Shown piece after piece: positions 42,820 through 52,745 of a stretch of 64,000 nucleotides of DNA. Every line of letters begins with the position of its first letter. Within the stretch, counting starts at the first letter, position 1. The stretch covers positions 239,732 to 303,731 of the forward strand of contig CAUYUJ010015958.1 in NCBI GenBank assembly GCA_963575745.1, written 5' to 3'. The DNA is from Prorocentrum cordatum (Eukaryota > Sar > Dinophyceae > Prorocentrales > Prorocentraceae). A program made the translations under genes and the position numbers. The notes beneath the pieces are model-generated. The model saw only the letters and a program-made list of their open reading frames with translations, was not told the origin of the DNA and made no database searches.

Positions 42820-44221
42820 CATATTTATGCATGCGTAGTTTTGTATACATTATACACGGATACGTGCGTGATGTGTCCGCATGAATCGACCGTGGCCAGG
42901 CAGTTCATACCTGGGCTACAGGCCGGTTGATCTGCAAGAGGCCATCCTCGCTCCTCAAGCCTCTATCCTGCTTCTCCGAATCCCCCTTCCTGCACCAGCC
43001 TCCTCGGTACTCCTTGATCATCTTCTCATGCTCATCCAAACTTCAACTCTTCCAACTGTTCCAAGTCCTCTATCTCCTCCTCAATCCTCTCCTCCACCTC
43101 CTGCAAATCCTCCCTCAAACCTTCTCGCCCCTCCTCTCACGAGCAACTAACACATGATCCATATCCATGCCTTAGCGGCCTTGACCGAAGCGCGATCCAA
43201 TTGATACGCGACCCCAGGGATACGTATCGCGTGAGGCATCCCTTGTGTCCACGGGGCCACAGCTGAGAAGTCGGGACCGCGAGGCCGTGGATATGGACCT
43301 GCTTCCCGCTCACGATCCTCCAACCTCCCTCCTCGTCCCTGCTCATTTGGAATGAGAAGAGATCCTGGCTCCAAAGACCTTCCCCGGGGACGGGTTCTGG
43401 GCGGGAATCCTCAGGACCCGCTTGCTTCATGGCAACTCATCTCCGACCCCCCTCCTCGTCCTGCTCCCCGCCCTGCCCTTCCTTCCTCGTCGTCGTCCGT
43501 CTCCGGCAATAGCGATGAATGGGCATTTGAGGGGTCGGTGTGTTTACCCCTGAGTCTATCCCCCCCCTCCCATGATCCTCGTCATCGTCTGGCTTCTGGG
43601 TCACAACTCGGGTCTCTGGCAGCGGGCCCGGACGATCGGGAAACACCCTGAAAGCCGCGGCGAGGCGCGGCCGTTTGAAGGCACCCCGAGGCTTGCAGAC
43701 CGCCAAGAATCCACAAAAACGCCAGAAAACCCTGAGCATCGAAGGCCCAAAACGTTCCCCTCCCCCCTCATCGTTGCCCCTGAGTCCTCCTCCTCCTCCT
43801 CCTCCTCCTCCTCCTCCTCCTCCTCCTCCTCCTCTTGTCCCCTCAGCCCGTTTGGACTGCGCTCGCTCTCCCGCGGCGCGCGAGAGACAACAAAAAGAAG
43901 CACCAGCACGTGACATCAGGTGGATCCTGTGCACTCCTCCTTGTCCTCCTCCTCCTCCTCCTCCTCCTCCTCCCGTCATTTTGTGGCCAGTCCTCACGGT
44001 TTGGTAACCTCTTCGGAGTCCCTTGGTCGCTGACGTCATGGCGCTGTGCGGCTCCCCGCCGCGGCGGCCCCGGGCCCTTCGCCAGCTCTGCGTGCCTCTA
44101 AGCCCCGCGTCCAGAGCGGCGCGAGCTCAAGCTTCAACACCACGTCCACGTGCTCCTTCATTGCGGCCAGCGTCGTGGGTTTGGCCGCGAGCCGTCGCCG
44201 ATCCGCGAAGGTGGCCAGGGA
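42820..44221. other. No recognisable gene; TCC tracts
   Basis: CT/TCC-rich sequence at about 42950-43140, 43785-43833 and 43940-43974. No supported coding region. Confidence 0.55.
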
Positions 44222-45174
44222 GGCAGTCGGGGTCAGCATGAATGGCCCTGATCGCATCGGGCACCAATGGCCCCCCGCATCGTCATGAAGGACCCAGAGA
44301 CGGAGCTTAAGCTGGCCAACGCGAGCTACGCTGGCACTGTCGAGGTCGACGGGGGCTCCTTGGTGATCAATCCTGAAGGTGGCGCTGTCGCACACCCGTG
44401 ATCTGGTAGAGATCCCCTTCAATGAGCAGGGTGCGGATCACGTCTGCGAGCCCACTGGTGTGTTCCTGACCGATGGGAAAATCCAGCCGCACCTCAAGGC
44501 GGGCGCGAAGAAGGCCGTGTTCTCGGCCCCAGGCAAAGACGATAGCCACACCGTAATGATGGCGTGAACAAAGATACCTACAAGAGTGACAGTAACTGCG
44601 TCTCGTGCGTTTCGTGCACCACCAACGGCCTAGCTCCCATGGTGAAAGCGATCAACGACGCGTTCGGAATCGAGCGAGGCCTGATAACCACCATACACGC
44701 CATGACCGCGTACCAGCCAACCGTGGACGGGGCGTCGAAGAAAGACTGGTGCGGTTGCCGCACAAAGCCTGGCAATATTTGTCCCTCCTCGTCCGGGGCG
44801 GTCAAGGCGAAGGCCAAGGTCGTGCCCAAACTGGCGGGCAAGCTCACCGACATGGCCTTCCGCGTGCCCACCATCGACGTATCGGTCGTGGACATTACCT
44901 GTGAGCTAGAGAAGGCGACGAACTACGAGGACATCTGCGCCAAGACCAAGCGGCTCTCCGAGGGCGACATGAAGAGATTCCTGGGCTACTGCGACGAGTC
45001 TCTCGTGTCTACCGACTTCAAGACGCGTCCCATCTCCAGCACGATCGATTCCAAGGCTGTCATCATGCGGGACTGCAAGCTCGTCATGTCCGCGACATGT
45101 ACGACAACTGGTGGGGCTACTCGTGCCGTGTCGTTGACCTGATCAGGCACATGGCCAAGGTTGACGGAGCATAG
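44222..45174 (+). pseudogene. Glyceraldehyde-3-phosphate dehydrogenase pseudogene
   Basis: GAPDH (the glycolytic NAD-dependent dehydrogenase) is recognisable in pieces across several frames. VSMNGPDRIG (the NGFGRIG Rossmann motif, altered) lies at about 44232, GTVEVDGGSLVINP at 44333-44376, and VFLTDGKIQPHL...KAVFSAPGKDD at 44460-44546. From 44575 come VSCTTNGLAPM (active-site Cys kept), TTIHAMTAYQPTVDG, SKKDWCGC, PSSSGAVKAKAKVVPKL and AFRVPTIDVSVVDITCELEK. YDNWWGYSCRVVDLIRHMAK ends at a TAG at 45172-45174. At least three frameshifts and several losses, including the central N-terminal domain, rule out a working enzyme. No intron is seen, which fits a processed copy. The SKKDW phrase suggests a cytosolic-type GapC. 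Confidence 0.85.
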
Positions 45175-45294
45175 GGTGTATGATGGTGCCCACAGCATCG
45201 CCACTCCACCTGTTGTTGTTCTCTGTTGGCAGCAGCGGCCGAACGCAGTCATGCGAGTCGACACCCTCGGAGGTCCTCAGGCGTGCGTCCTTCT

Positions 45295-45378
45295 GATCCT
45301 CCTCCTTCCCTCCTCCTCTTCCTCCTCCTCCTCCTCCTCCTCCTCCTCCTCCTCCTCCTCCCCCTCCTCCTCCTCCCC
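45295..45378. repeat. (TCC)n tract
   Basis: TCCTCC run immediately downstream of the GAPDH remnant. Confidence 0.9.
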
Positions 45379-45554
45379 TCGCGGCGCTGCCCCAAGGCGG
45401 AGGCACGGCACGCCGCCGCCATGGTGCGGGACTGCGCTCCTGGCGCAGGCTCGGGCAGGCGCACCAGGAGAGTACCCGAGACGTACCCAACCCCTCCTCC
45501 ACGCGAGGCGACTATCTTGTATGAACGCTCCATACACAAGAACACAAACGTACA

Positions 45555-46040
45555 GTATCTGCGCTGCCCTCATCTCCGCCGTGTCTCCCAGGAGCCCACG
45601 AACGTGAGGACAGCTGCGCACTTCGCAGCGCCCGAGCGAGCCGCGGGGTCTCAAATGGATCTGCGCTGCCATCACATCCGCCGTGCCTCCCAGGAACCCA
45701 CGAACATGGCGACGGTTGCCCGCTTCGCAGCTTCCCAAGGAGCCGCGAGGTATCGGTTTTGTCTGCGTGGCCCTCCACTCCGCTGACCTGACAGGAGCCC
45801 ACGAAATTGAAGACGGGTGCGCAGTTCGAAGCCTCCCCAGTGAGCCCCGAGGTATCGGCTGGATCTGCGTGGTCCCCGACTCTTGTGGGCCTCGCAGGAG
45901 CCCACGAAAGTGACGACAAGTGCGCAGTTCGCAGCCACCCAAGGAGCAGCGAGGTCCCCAATGAATCTGCGTGGCCCTCCACTCTGCTAGACCTCCCAAA
46001 ATACAACGAAAGTTGCGACAGTTGCAAAGTTCGCAGCCTC
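45555..46040. repeat. Five-copy tandem repeat, about 102 bp
   Basis: Units start near 45558, 45659, 45762, 45864 and 45965 with TCTGCG(C/T)(T/G)G, followed by CAGGAGCCCACGAA and GCGCAGTTCGCAGCC-like phrases. Copies are clearly diverged. The reverse frame of 338 codons is mostly repeat translation. Confidence 0.8.
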
Positions 46041-46548
46041 CAACAGCGCAGGAGGAGGGGGGAAGAGAGAAAGGAAGTGGAGACCACATTGCGCTCTCGT
46101 AAATACAATAACCGAGCGCAGGAGGGTCGGGAAAACATGTGCTGGAAAAAGGTCGAAATATACACCTCCCCCGAATCCCTCGCCCCGGAAACCCATTTGA
46201 CCAGTCTGGAGAGGGAGAGATCCTGGTGAACGGTCCGGCGGCCCTGGCTGCCCGACGGCAAATAGCCCTAAGATGGCCCCGGATGGCCTTCATGCGGCCT
46301 CAGATGGCCCCAAACTGCCCCAATTTGGCCCAAAGACAACCCCAAGGTGGGCTCCAAGACGTCCCCAAGTGGATCCCCAAGATGGTGACACGGGCAGGCA
46401 GAATGCCCACCTGGCGTGTTCCTGCGTGCGAAAGAAGGGTTGACCCTCTCGTGTCCCTGCCCTTGCTGCACTTCCCGCTTCCTCTTCCTCCTCCTCTTCC
46501 TCCTCTTCCTCCTCCATATTCCCTTCCACCTTCAAAACAACAAGCCAA

Positions 46549-46597
46549 ACGAAAAACCCAACCATATACAATTGTAAGTAACGCATGTGTGATTATC
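46549..46597 (+). repeat. Leader L2 of the satellite family
   Basis: CGAAAAACCCAACCATATAC, then AATTGTAAGTAACGC. It matches L1 and L3 in order and spacing and directly precedes an array. Confidence 0.7.
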
Positions 46598-47250
46598 GTC
46601 TTCGGTGGAGCTCCCGATTAACGCCACGAGCCGTGTGAGCGGTGCGCCGGAATGAGTTGGGGGTGGGGGAGCGCGTGAGGGCGGCGCAACTGGGGCCTTG
46701 GGTGGAACTCCCGATGGGGCCACGAAGCGCGTGGGGGTTACGCCGACATGAGCGGCGCGAGCACATGCTGGGGCGCCACTGGGCACTCGGGTGGGCCTCC
46801 CGGTGAGGCCATGTCGAATTTGGTGGCGTGAATGCACGTGGAAGAAACCATTCGAGCCTCAGGTGGAGCTCCCTATGGGGCCACGAAGCGTGTGAGCGGT
46901 GCGCCGACATAGGTGGTGCGGACACACGTGGACGGTGCCATTCGGGCCTTCGGTGGAGCTCCCTATGGGGCCACGATCCTCGTGTGAGGGGTGCGCCGAG
47001 CTGGGTGGCGCGGACGCATGTGGACAATGACCGTGGTGCCGTGGGTGGCGCTACACAAGGGGCCCCGAAGCGCGTGAAAGGTGCGCCGCCATGGATGGTG
47101 CGGACACATACGCGCCATCCGGGCCTTCGGGGGAATTGCCTATGGGGTCACGCAGCGTGTGAGCGGTGCGCCGAAATTGGTGGCGCGGACGCATGTGGAC
47201 GGTCACTTGGGCCTTGGGTGGAACGCCCTCTGAGGCCACGCAACGTGTGA
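46598..47250 (+). repeat. Satellite array 2, monomers about 70-110 bp
   Basis: About eight diverged monomers with the core TTCGGTGGAGCTCCCTATGG followed by GGCCACGAAGCGTGTGAGCG and GTGCGCCGA. The core is shared with the 77-bp array. Confidence 0.8.
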
Positions 47251-47264
47251 GGCGTGTTGTGGCG

Positions 47265-47372
47265 ATGCTGGTGATGACGGCGCCGACCATGATGACGGTG
47301 ATGATGACGGCGGTGATGATGATGATGATGATGATGATGTTGATGATGATGACGGTGATGATGATGCTGGTG

Positions 47373-47404
<32 letters not shown>

Positions 47405-47446
47405 GTGATGATGATGATGAAGATGAAGATGAAGATGAATATGAAT

Positions 47447-47493
<47 letters not shown>

Positions 47494-47650
47494 AATGATA
47501 ATGATAATGATAATGATAATGATGATGATGATGATGATGATGATGATGTTGATGATGGTAATGCTGATAATTATAATGCTGATGATGCGAATGGTGGTGA
47601 TGATGGTTACGATGGTGATGGAAATGATGATGGTGATGCTGGTGTTGCTG
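47265..47650. repeat. (GAT)n tract, first copy
   Basis: GATGATGAT with GAAGAT, GATAAT and GGTGAT variants. The following gene-bearing block starts in it. Confidence 0.95.
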
Positions 47651-47716
47651 GTGGCGATAGAGGAGGGGAGGCGGGGGGCGGGGCCATAGAGGGACAACTG
47701 CGGCACATAGGCAACT

Positions 47717-48482
47717 CTAGACACATACGGATCCGACGCCCCCCAAGAGGGGGCAGTGCGGAGGGCGAAACCCCATGAGTGGTGGGCCTACCAGTAGCCG
47801 TCGAAGACGACAAGTTAGGCGCGCCGGCGACGGGCCACTGGAACCTGCCGCCCTCCAGCATCGCGATGATGAGCAACACGCCGCACGGCCAAGACGGCGG
47901 AGAAAAACCGGCCGCGAAACCAGAGCACGGCGCCCCTCGATCATGCCGATTAGCACGGGCAGGTGCTTCTCGTCCGAGCTGAGGGTGCCGAACAGTTTCG
48001 CGTCCGCGGTCGGGATCGACGAGATGGTCAGAAGTTCCGCGTCGACCGCCGCGCCCTTGCCAACCACCGCGGGCGTCGGAGCAGCGGCCGCAGCAAAAAA
48101 AACAGCAGAGGCCGCAGCAGCAGCAGCAGCAGCGGGCACCAGGGCGGGCGACACCTCCGCAGACGGCGCAACCGCCTGCTCCAACTTGTCCACCGCCATG
48201 GCCTCCCGATCGACCAGCTGCGCGGGACGCGCTCCGCCAGCCCACTCATCATCGACGCTCGCCTCGGACGGCGGCACAGCGGGCGCACCGACGAGAGGCC
48301 CAGCACCGCCTCCAGTAACAACAACCAGCTGAAGTGCAGCGCGAACCGCACCTACCTGCCCAGCGCCCGCAGCCGCACCAGCGGCGTCACGCAGTCGTTG
48401 CGCGAGGAGCTGACGGCGACGGCGGAGCCACTCCAACTTGGCCGCCGAGACGGCCACGGGAGCAGCAGCAGCAGCAGCAGCA
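47717..48482 (-). pseudogene. Alanine-rich hypothetical gene, truncated copy A
   Basis: Minus-strand frame nearly identical to copy B (54839-55810) but lacking the N-terminus. It breaks off inside the alanine (GCA/CAG)n run at 48461-48482, where satellite sequence (CCCTCTGAGGCCACG) resumes. Retained phrases include AGQVGAVRAALQLVVV, SVDDEWAGGARPAQLVD, AKLFGTLSSDEKHLPVLIGM and GMIEGRRALVSRPVF. No start codon is available, so it is not a functional gene on its own. Confidence 0.6.
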
Positions 48483-48484
48483 GC

Positions 48485-48680
48485 GCCCTCTGAGGCCACG
48501 CAACGTGTGAGGCGTGTTGTGGCGATGCTGGTGATGACGGCGCCGACCATGACGACGGTGATGATGACGGCGGTGATGATGATGATGATGAGGATGATGA
48601 TGATGATGATGATGATGATCATGATGGTGTTGATGATGCTGACGATGATGATGATGATGCTGGTGATGATGATGAAGATG

Positions 48681-48712
<32 letters not shown>

Positions 48713-48781
48713 GTGAAGATGATGATGATGATGATAATGGTGATGATGAAGATGAAGATGATGATGATAATGATGAGAAGT
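48485..48781. repeat. Second copy of satellite end plus (GAT)n tract
   Basis: Repeats 47226 onwards (CCCTCTGAGGCCACGCAACG, then TGACGGCGCCGACCATGA and GAT units). This is the start of a tandem-duplicated block whose gene part continues beyond the Copia element at 54690. Confidence 0.8.
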
Positions 48782-49013
48782 TGCAGAGATGACGATCTCA
48801 CTCGATAGATCATCTTCGAGCCATAACAGCTTCGGCGGGGACACCCCGCTCCACTCTGCCCAGGCCTGCACGGGCCTTGCACAGGGGGCCTCTTAGGGCC
48901 CAAGCCATGCACTAGGGCCTCTAGGGGGCCTAACGCTCACGCCAGGGCCTCCTTGGGCTCTGGCCTACTATCTGGCCGCCTCGGGAGGGGCCGTACACTC
49001 ACTGACGCCTGCA
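48782..49013 (-). repeat. Copia 3' LTR
   Basis: 232 bp. The plus strand starts TGCAGAGATGACGATCTCAC and ends CTGACGCCTGCA. Confidence 0.9.
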
Positions 49014-49079
49014 CGCCCCCACGGCGCCTCGTCGAGGCACGTCACCTCGCTCTCCTTGCCATTGGCCGCAAGCTCGTTC

Positions 49080-52000
49080 TCACCCGTGGCTCGCCTCGGG
49101 CAGCACCATGAACCTCGGCGTCGTGTGCTTCCACGTGTACGTGCATGGCGATTGACTCGCCTTCTCCTCCGTCGTCGGCCTGTCCGTGAACTTTACCTTG
49201 TTGCTCAGCTCCTTTCTCCGATTCGGGGTATTCGTATGTTTTACCAGGTTTTGCTCCGTGGTGCCGTCCATCTTCGTCCACCACTTGCAAATCAAACACC
49301 CGAACAATGCTCCTGCCACGAACGTTGTCGTCATCACGATCAGGATGATCAGCGTCGTGTGGTCGTCGATCCAGTCCCGCAGCTTTGTAGCCTCCCAGAG
49401 GGTAACTGCACTCTGGTCGAGATCTCGCACTGCACATTCACTCGCCTTGGTCGCACCGCCCGTCACTCCTTGCGCGAGCAGTGTCGCCAACAAACCTTGC
49501 TTAGCCCAGGCGCTCGTTGTCTCCGAGCACGCCTCCAGCTCCTTATGCTTGTCCATCTCGTTGCAGTCCACGATGCCAGCAAGTTCTCGCAGGTACTCGA
49601 ACCGCTCCGTGGTGTGCGCCTTGGTCCCTAGGTCGGCCACTTTCTTTGTTCCACTCTCCTTCTTGATGATCAGTCCGTGGACCTTTCGCTCCTGCTGGAT
49701 CCACGGCGCCCGAACGTCCAGGTGCTTCCCCTTTCCGACGCCCTCGCGGTTGATCATCGCCTTCGCGGCGCTGCTGTCGACCCCGAGCTCCCAGGTCACC
49801 TTGTAGCCCAACCACTCTAGCATGTTCTTCACAAGCTTGCCGCCCATCACCACTGAGGTCGCGCCGTAGAACTCCGCCTCACCTGAGGATGTGCTCTGAA
49901 CTCCTTGCCTCCTTGCGGACGCTGCACAATGCACTCCGTCCAGCTGTGTGATCCCACAGGTCATCGCGCGCCTCGTCTCCTTGCACGTCGCGAGATCCGT
50001 GTCTGTGAACAACTGCAGCTTCACCTCTCCAGGCTTGCTCCCAGTTGGCTTTTCCATCAGCACTCCAAACGTCTTTGTCCCTTTCAGGTACCTCTCCAAC
50101 TTCACCAGTCGCTTCCCGTCAAACTCCGTCGGCTGACTCAGGTTCCTGGTCAGCAGCTGCACGTCCCGCTGGATGTCCGCTCTGTCGGGCGAGATGTAGA
50201 GCGCGATCCCGACTCCTGTGCGAAACTTCGCCCTCTCGATCTCGTCCAATTCAGGACTCCATGTCGGGTCCTCCTCAGTCGAGCTTGGTACCCTCGTCGG
50301 CTTGGCCTTCTCCATGCCCATTACGTAGATCAGGTCGTCGATGTGCATCACGTTCGGCCTCATCATGATGTTGCCGTTCATGAGCCTAAGCCTGTCCCGC
50401 TTCAGGTGCGAGTAGCGCCCCTGCCTGATGACACCCGTCGCTTTCAGGTCGAACACCTCCCGCAGCCGCTTGATGATCCCCTCCAGGCTGCTGATTGGAC
50501 CCTCCCCGTGGAAGTCGTCCATGTGCACCTCGATCAGGATCTTCCTCTCTCTGTGGTAGTAAAACTGCGGCTGACACTCACTCCTGTCGAAACCCTCTCC
50601 CTTCAGGGTCTTCGCCGCCTTGTCCACCCAGCCAGCGCCTGCCACGCGCTGCCCAGGTAGCATCTTGTTGAGCGCCCAAACGATGTCGGCCGGTCTGCCC
50701 ATCTCCGCCAGGATCGCCAGATACTCAGCAGGTGACTCCACACATACCTTCTCAGTCTGGTCCGCTTGGTAGTGCGCCTTCACGCAATCCGCGATGAAGG
50801 TCCCGTGGTTCTCCTCTTTGGTGCTGACGAAGTCCACCAGCCTGCTCGTCTGCGCCGATGAGCTCGCTGCGAACACGTCGTCACGCTGCTCCATCCACTT
50901 GAACTCCTGCGCCACATACCGCCACTTGCAGATACCTCCTCGCATCTCCGGCTCCGAGCGCGCCCTGATCCTCTTGAACTCACCGCTCTCGCTCCTCGGG
51001 ACGTCCCTGTGCACCCCGTAGTGTGCCAGCACTTCCAGTGCCTCGCGCTTGCCCTTGAGCTCCACCGCGGGCTCCAGCCCGCTGACCGTCATGTAGCAGT
51101 CTGTGCCCATCCTGTCCAGGATGCTGTAGTCGATAGGGTCGTCGAGCGAGATGGCGTCCACGTGCTTCGCGCGCTTGCCTGGTGCGCCGAAGTCTTCGGC
51201 GTCGGCAGGTCTGACAAGACCTCGAGGTGTCATCGGCACATCCGCATCCGTCGTGCTCTTCTCCTCCGGCCTCGCTGCCGCTGCCGCTCCAGCTCCAGGT
51301 CCCGCGGGCGCCGCTGATGGTCCCGCGCTCGCTGCTGCAGCTGGCTGCGCCCCCTGCTCGGGCGCCCCCTGGGGTGGCGCCGCCTCGCGCGCTGCTTCCT
51401 GCGCCTCGGTCTTCGCCTTCTGCTCCGCCGCCGTCAAAACGATCGTGGGCATCGGCCTCTGAAGCCTGGGCAGTAGCTCGCACGGCCTGGCGCTCCTCGC
51501 GCCCCAGGGCAGGGCCTTCGCTGCCTTCATCAGCTTATCATCTGCCCGCAATGCTGGCTCCAGCCGCCTGCATGTTCTTGCGCGGTGCCAGCCCGCTGGC
51601 GTCAAGCACAAGTGGTCGTCGCTCCCCTTGTGCTTCCCGATCCAGATGCCCTTCACGAAACTCGACTCGCCCTTGCGCTCCAGGGACGTAGCCGCGATCT
51701 GCCTCGCGTGGGAGATCGGGGTCTTGAAGAGAGCCGTCTCTCCAAAGGGGAGAATCTCTCCGTTGTAGGTCACTCCGCAGGCTGCCTGATGGGACGTCCT
51801 CCCATCGGCTCGTGGTCGGTACGTAGACGTAGCCCAGCTAACGTACCGTGTAAGCCAACACCAGATCGGTGCATCCGCTGTGATCTTCATGGCATAGCGC
51901 TTCTCCAGGTCGAATTTGTATGTCCTCACCTTCGCCTGAAACCATCTGATCGGAGCCTCAATCGCGCCCGTGCTCTGGCTGTCCTTCAGGTTCCCGCGCT

Positions 52001-52745
52001 TCTCCTCCAGCTTGATGCTCTTGCTCAGCCTCTGCCGCACCTCCTCCACCAGGTTCACGATCGTGGGCTCGCCGTCCGTCTTGATGTCCGCCGTCGTGAG
52101 ATGCATGCCCTCAATGAAGCTGCTCACGCTGGCTATTGCGTAGTCCGTGACCGTCTTGGTGGGCATCGAGACTGCATTGAACATCAGCGTGTCCCTGTCT
52201 GCCATCACGAGCGTCGTCGAGAAGATGTCCGCCGCTGGCGGCTCCTCATCTCCGATCTCCGCCCAGTCGCCGTTGGTCTTCAGGTAGCAGAAGTCCAGGG
52301 TGATCTGCGCCTGCCCAGTGTCCTTCTGGTCGAACGCGAGGGTCTTGCGCGGCTTGGTCGTCTCGTTCCCCCGCGCGCAGGCCTCGCACCACGGCGCTCT
52401 CGTGAGGTGCAGCAGTTCATGAGCTGCTCGTTCTTCGTCCGTGGGCGCTGCTGGCCCTGCTACTTCTCGCGGTGCTATCGAGGGTCCTCCTTGAACGGAC
52501 TCTTCGTGCCTGCGCTCCAACTCCTTCATCTTCATGTGGTGCGCCGTGAGCCTCCGCTCCGCATCGCTGAGTCTGGCCCACAGCTCGCCCTTTCTGCCGT
52601 AGATTGGCTGGCCCATCTCCTTGAGCCTTGCCCGCGCGTCCTCCACGCGGCTGGAAGGGTGCAGGACGATCTCCTGCCCTTCGCGTAGCACCACTGGATG
52701 TCGAGCCAGTCGCTCTCTTCCCGCGCCCTCAGCTGCTCCACCTCG
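49080..52745 (-). CDS. Copia-like pol: SAP-like motif, integrase, RT, RNase H, C-terminal TM segment
   Basis: 1204 codons from the Met at 52694; the frame is open back to the gag stop. Residues ~15-48 resemble a SAP DNA-binding motif (RARLKEMGQPIYGRKGELWA). Integrase: His92/His96 and Cys103/Cys106 zinc site, catalytic Asp134 (ITLDFCYL), Asp207 (IKTDGEPTI) and Glu246 (STGAIEAP). RT: VAQEFKWMEQRDDVFAA and the HMDDF box at 725-728. RNase H: LFTDTDLATCKETRRA, SSGEAEFYGA, DSSAAKAMINREG and ADLGTKAH. Near residues 1109-1134 is a hydrophobic stretch (LIILIVMTTTFVAGALFGCL) that looks like a membrane segment, unusual for Copia. No internal stops, and catalytic residues look intact. It ends in TGA at 49080-49082. 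Confidence 0.88.
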   Translation of the reverse strand, partial: RGGAAEGAGRERLARHPVVLREGQEIVLHPSSRVEDARARLKEMGQPIYGRKGELWARLSDAERRLTAHHMKMKELERRHEESVQGGPSIAPREVAGPAAPTDEERAAHELLHLTRAPWCEACARGNETTKPRKTLAFDQKDTGQAQITLDFCYLKTNGDWAEIGDEEPPAADIFSTTLVMADRDTLMFNAVSMPTKTVTDYAIASVSSFIEGMHLTTADIKTDGEPTIVNLVEEVRQRLSKSIKLEEKRGNLKDSQSTGAIEAPIRWFQAKVRTYKFDLEKRYAMKITADAPIWCWLTRYVSWATSTYRPRADGRTSHQAACGVTYNGEILPFGETALFKTPISHARQIAATSLERKGESSFVKGIWIGKHKGSDDHLCLTPAGWHRARTCRRLEPALRADDKLMKAAKALPWGARSARPCELLPRLQRPMPTIVLTAAEQKAKTEAQEAAREAAPPQGAPEQGAQPAAAASAGPSAAPAGPGAGAAAAARPEEKSTTDADVPMTPRGLVRPADAEDFGAPGKRAKHVDAISLDDPIDYSILDRMGTDCYMTVSGLEPAVELKGKREALEVLAHYGVHRDVPRSESGEFKRIRARSEPEMRGGICKWRYVAQEFKWMEQRDDVFAASSSAQTSRLVDFVSTKEENHGTFIADCVKAHYQADQTEKVCVESPAEYLAILAEMGRPADIVWALNKMLPGQRVAGAGWVDKAAKTLKGEGFDRSECQPQFYYHRERKILIEVHMDDFHGEGPISSLEGIIKRLREVFDLKATGVIRQGRYSHLKRDRLRLMNGNIMMRPNVMHIDDLIYVMGMEKAKPTRVPSSTEEDPTWSPELDEIERAKFRTGVGIALYISPDRADIQRDVQLLTRNLSQPTEFDGKRLVKLERYLKGTKTFGVLMEKPTGSKPGEVKLQLFTDTDLATCKETRRAMTCGITQLDGVHCAASARRQGVQSTSSGEAEFYGATSVVMGGKLVKNMLEWLGYKVTWELGVDSSAAKAMINREGVGKGKHLDVRAPWIQQERKVHGLIIKKESGTKKVADLGTKAHTTERFEYLRELAGIVDCNEMDKHKELEACSETTSAWAKQGLLATLLAQGVTGGATKASECAVRDLDQSAVTLWEATKLRDWIDDHTTLIILIVMTTTFVAGALFGCLICKWWTKMDGTTEQNLVKHTNTPNRRKELSNKVKFTDRPTTEEKASQSPCTYTWKHTTPRFMVLPEASHG

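Noticed and set aside
44125-44135. GCTCAAG upstream of the GAPDH remnant as a leader relic
   Set aside because: Only the last seven or eight bases match and CCATTTTGG is absent.
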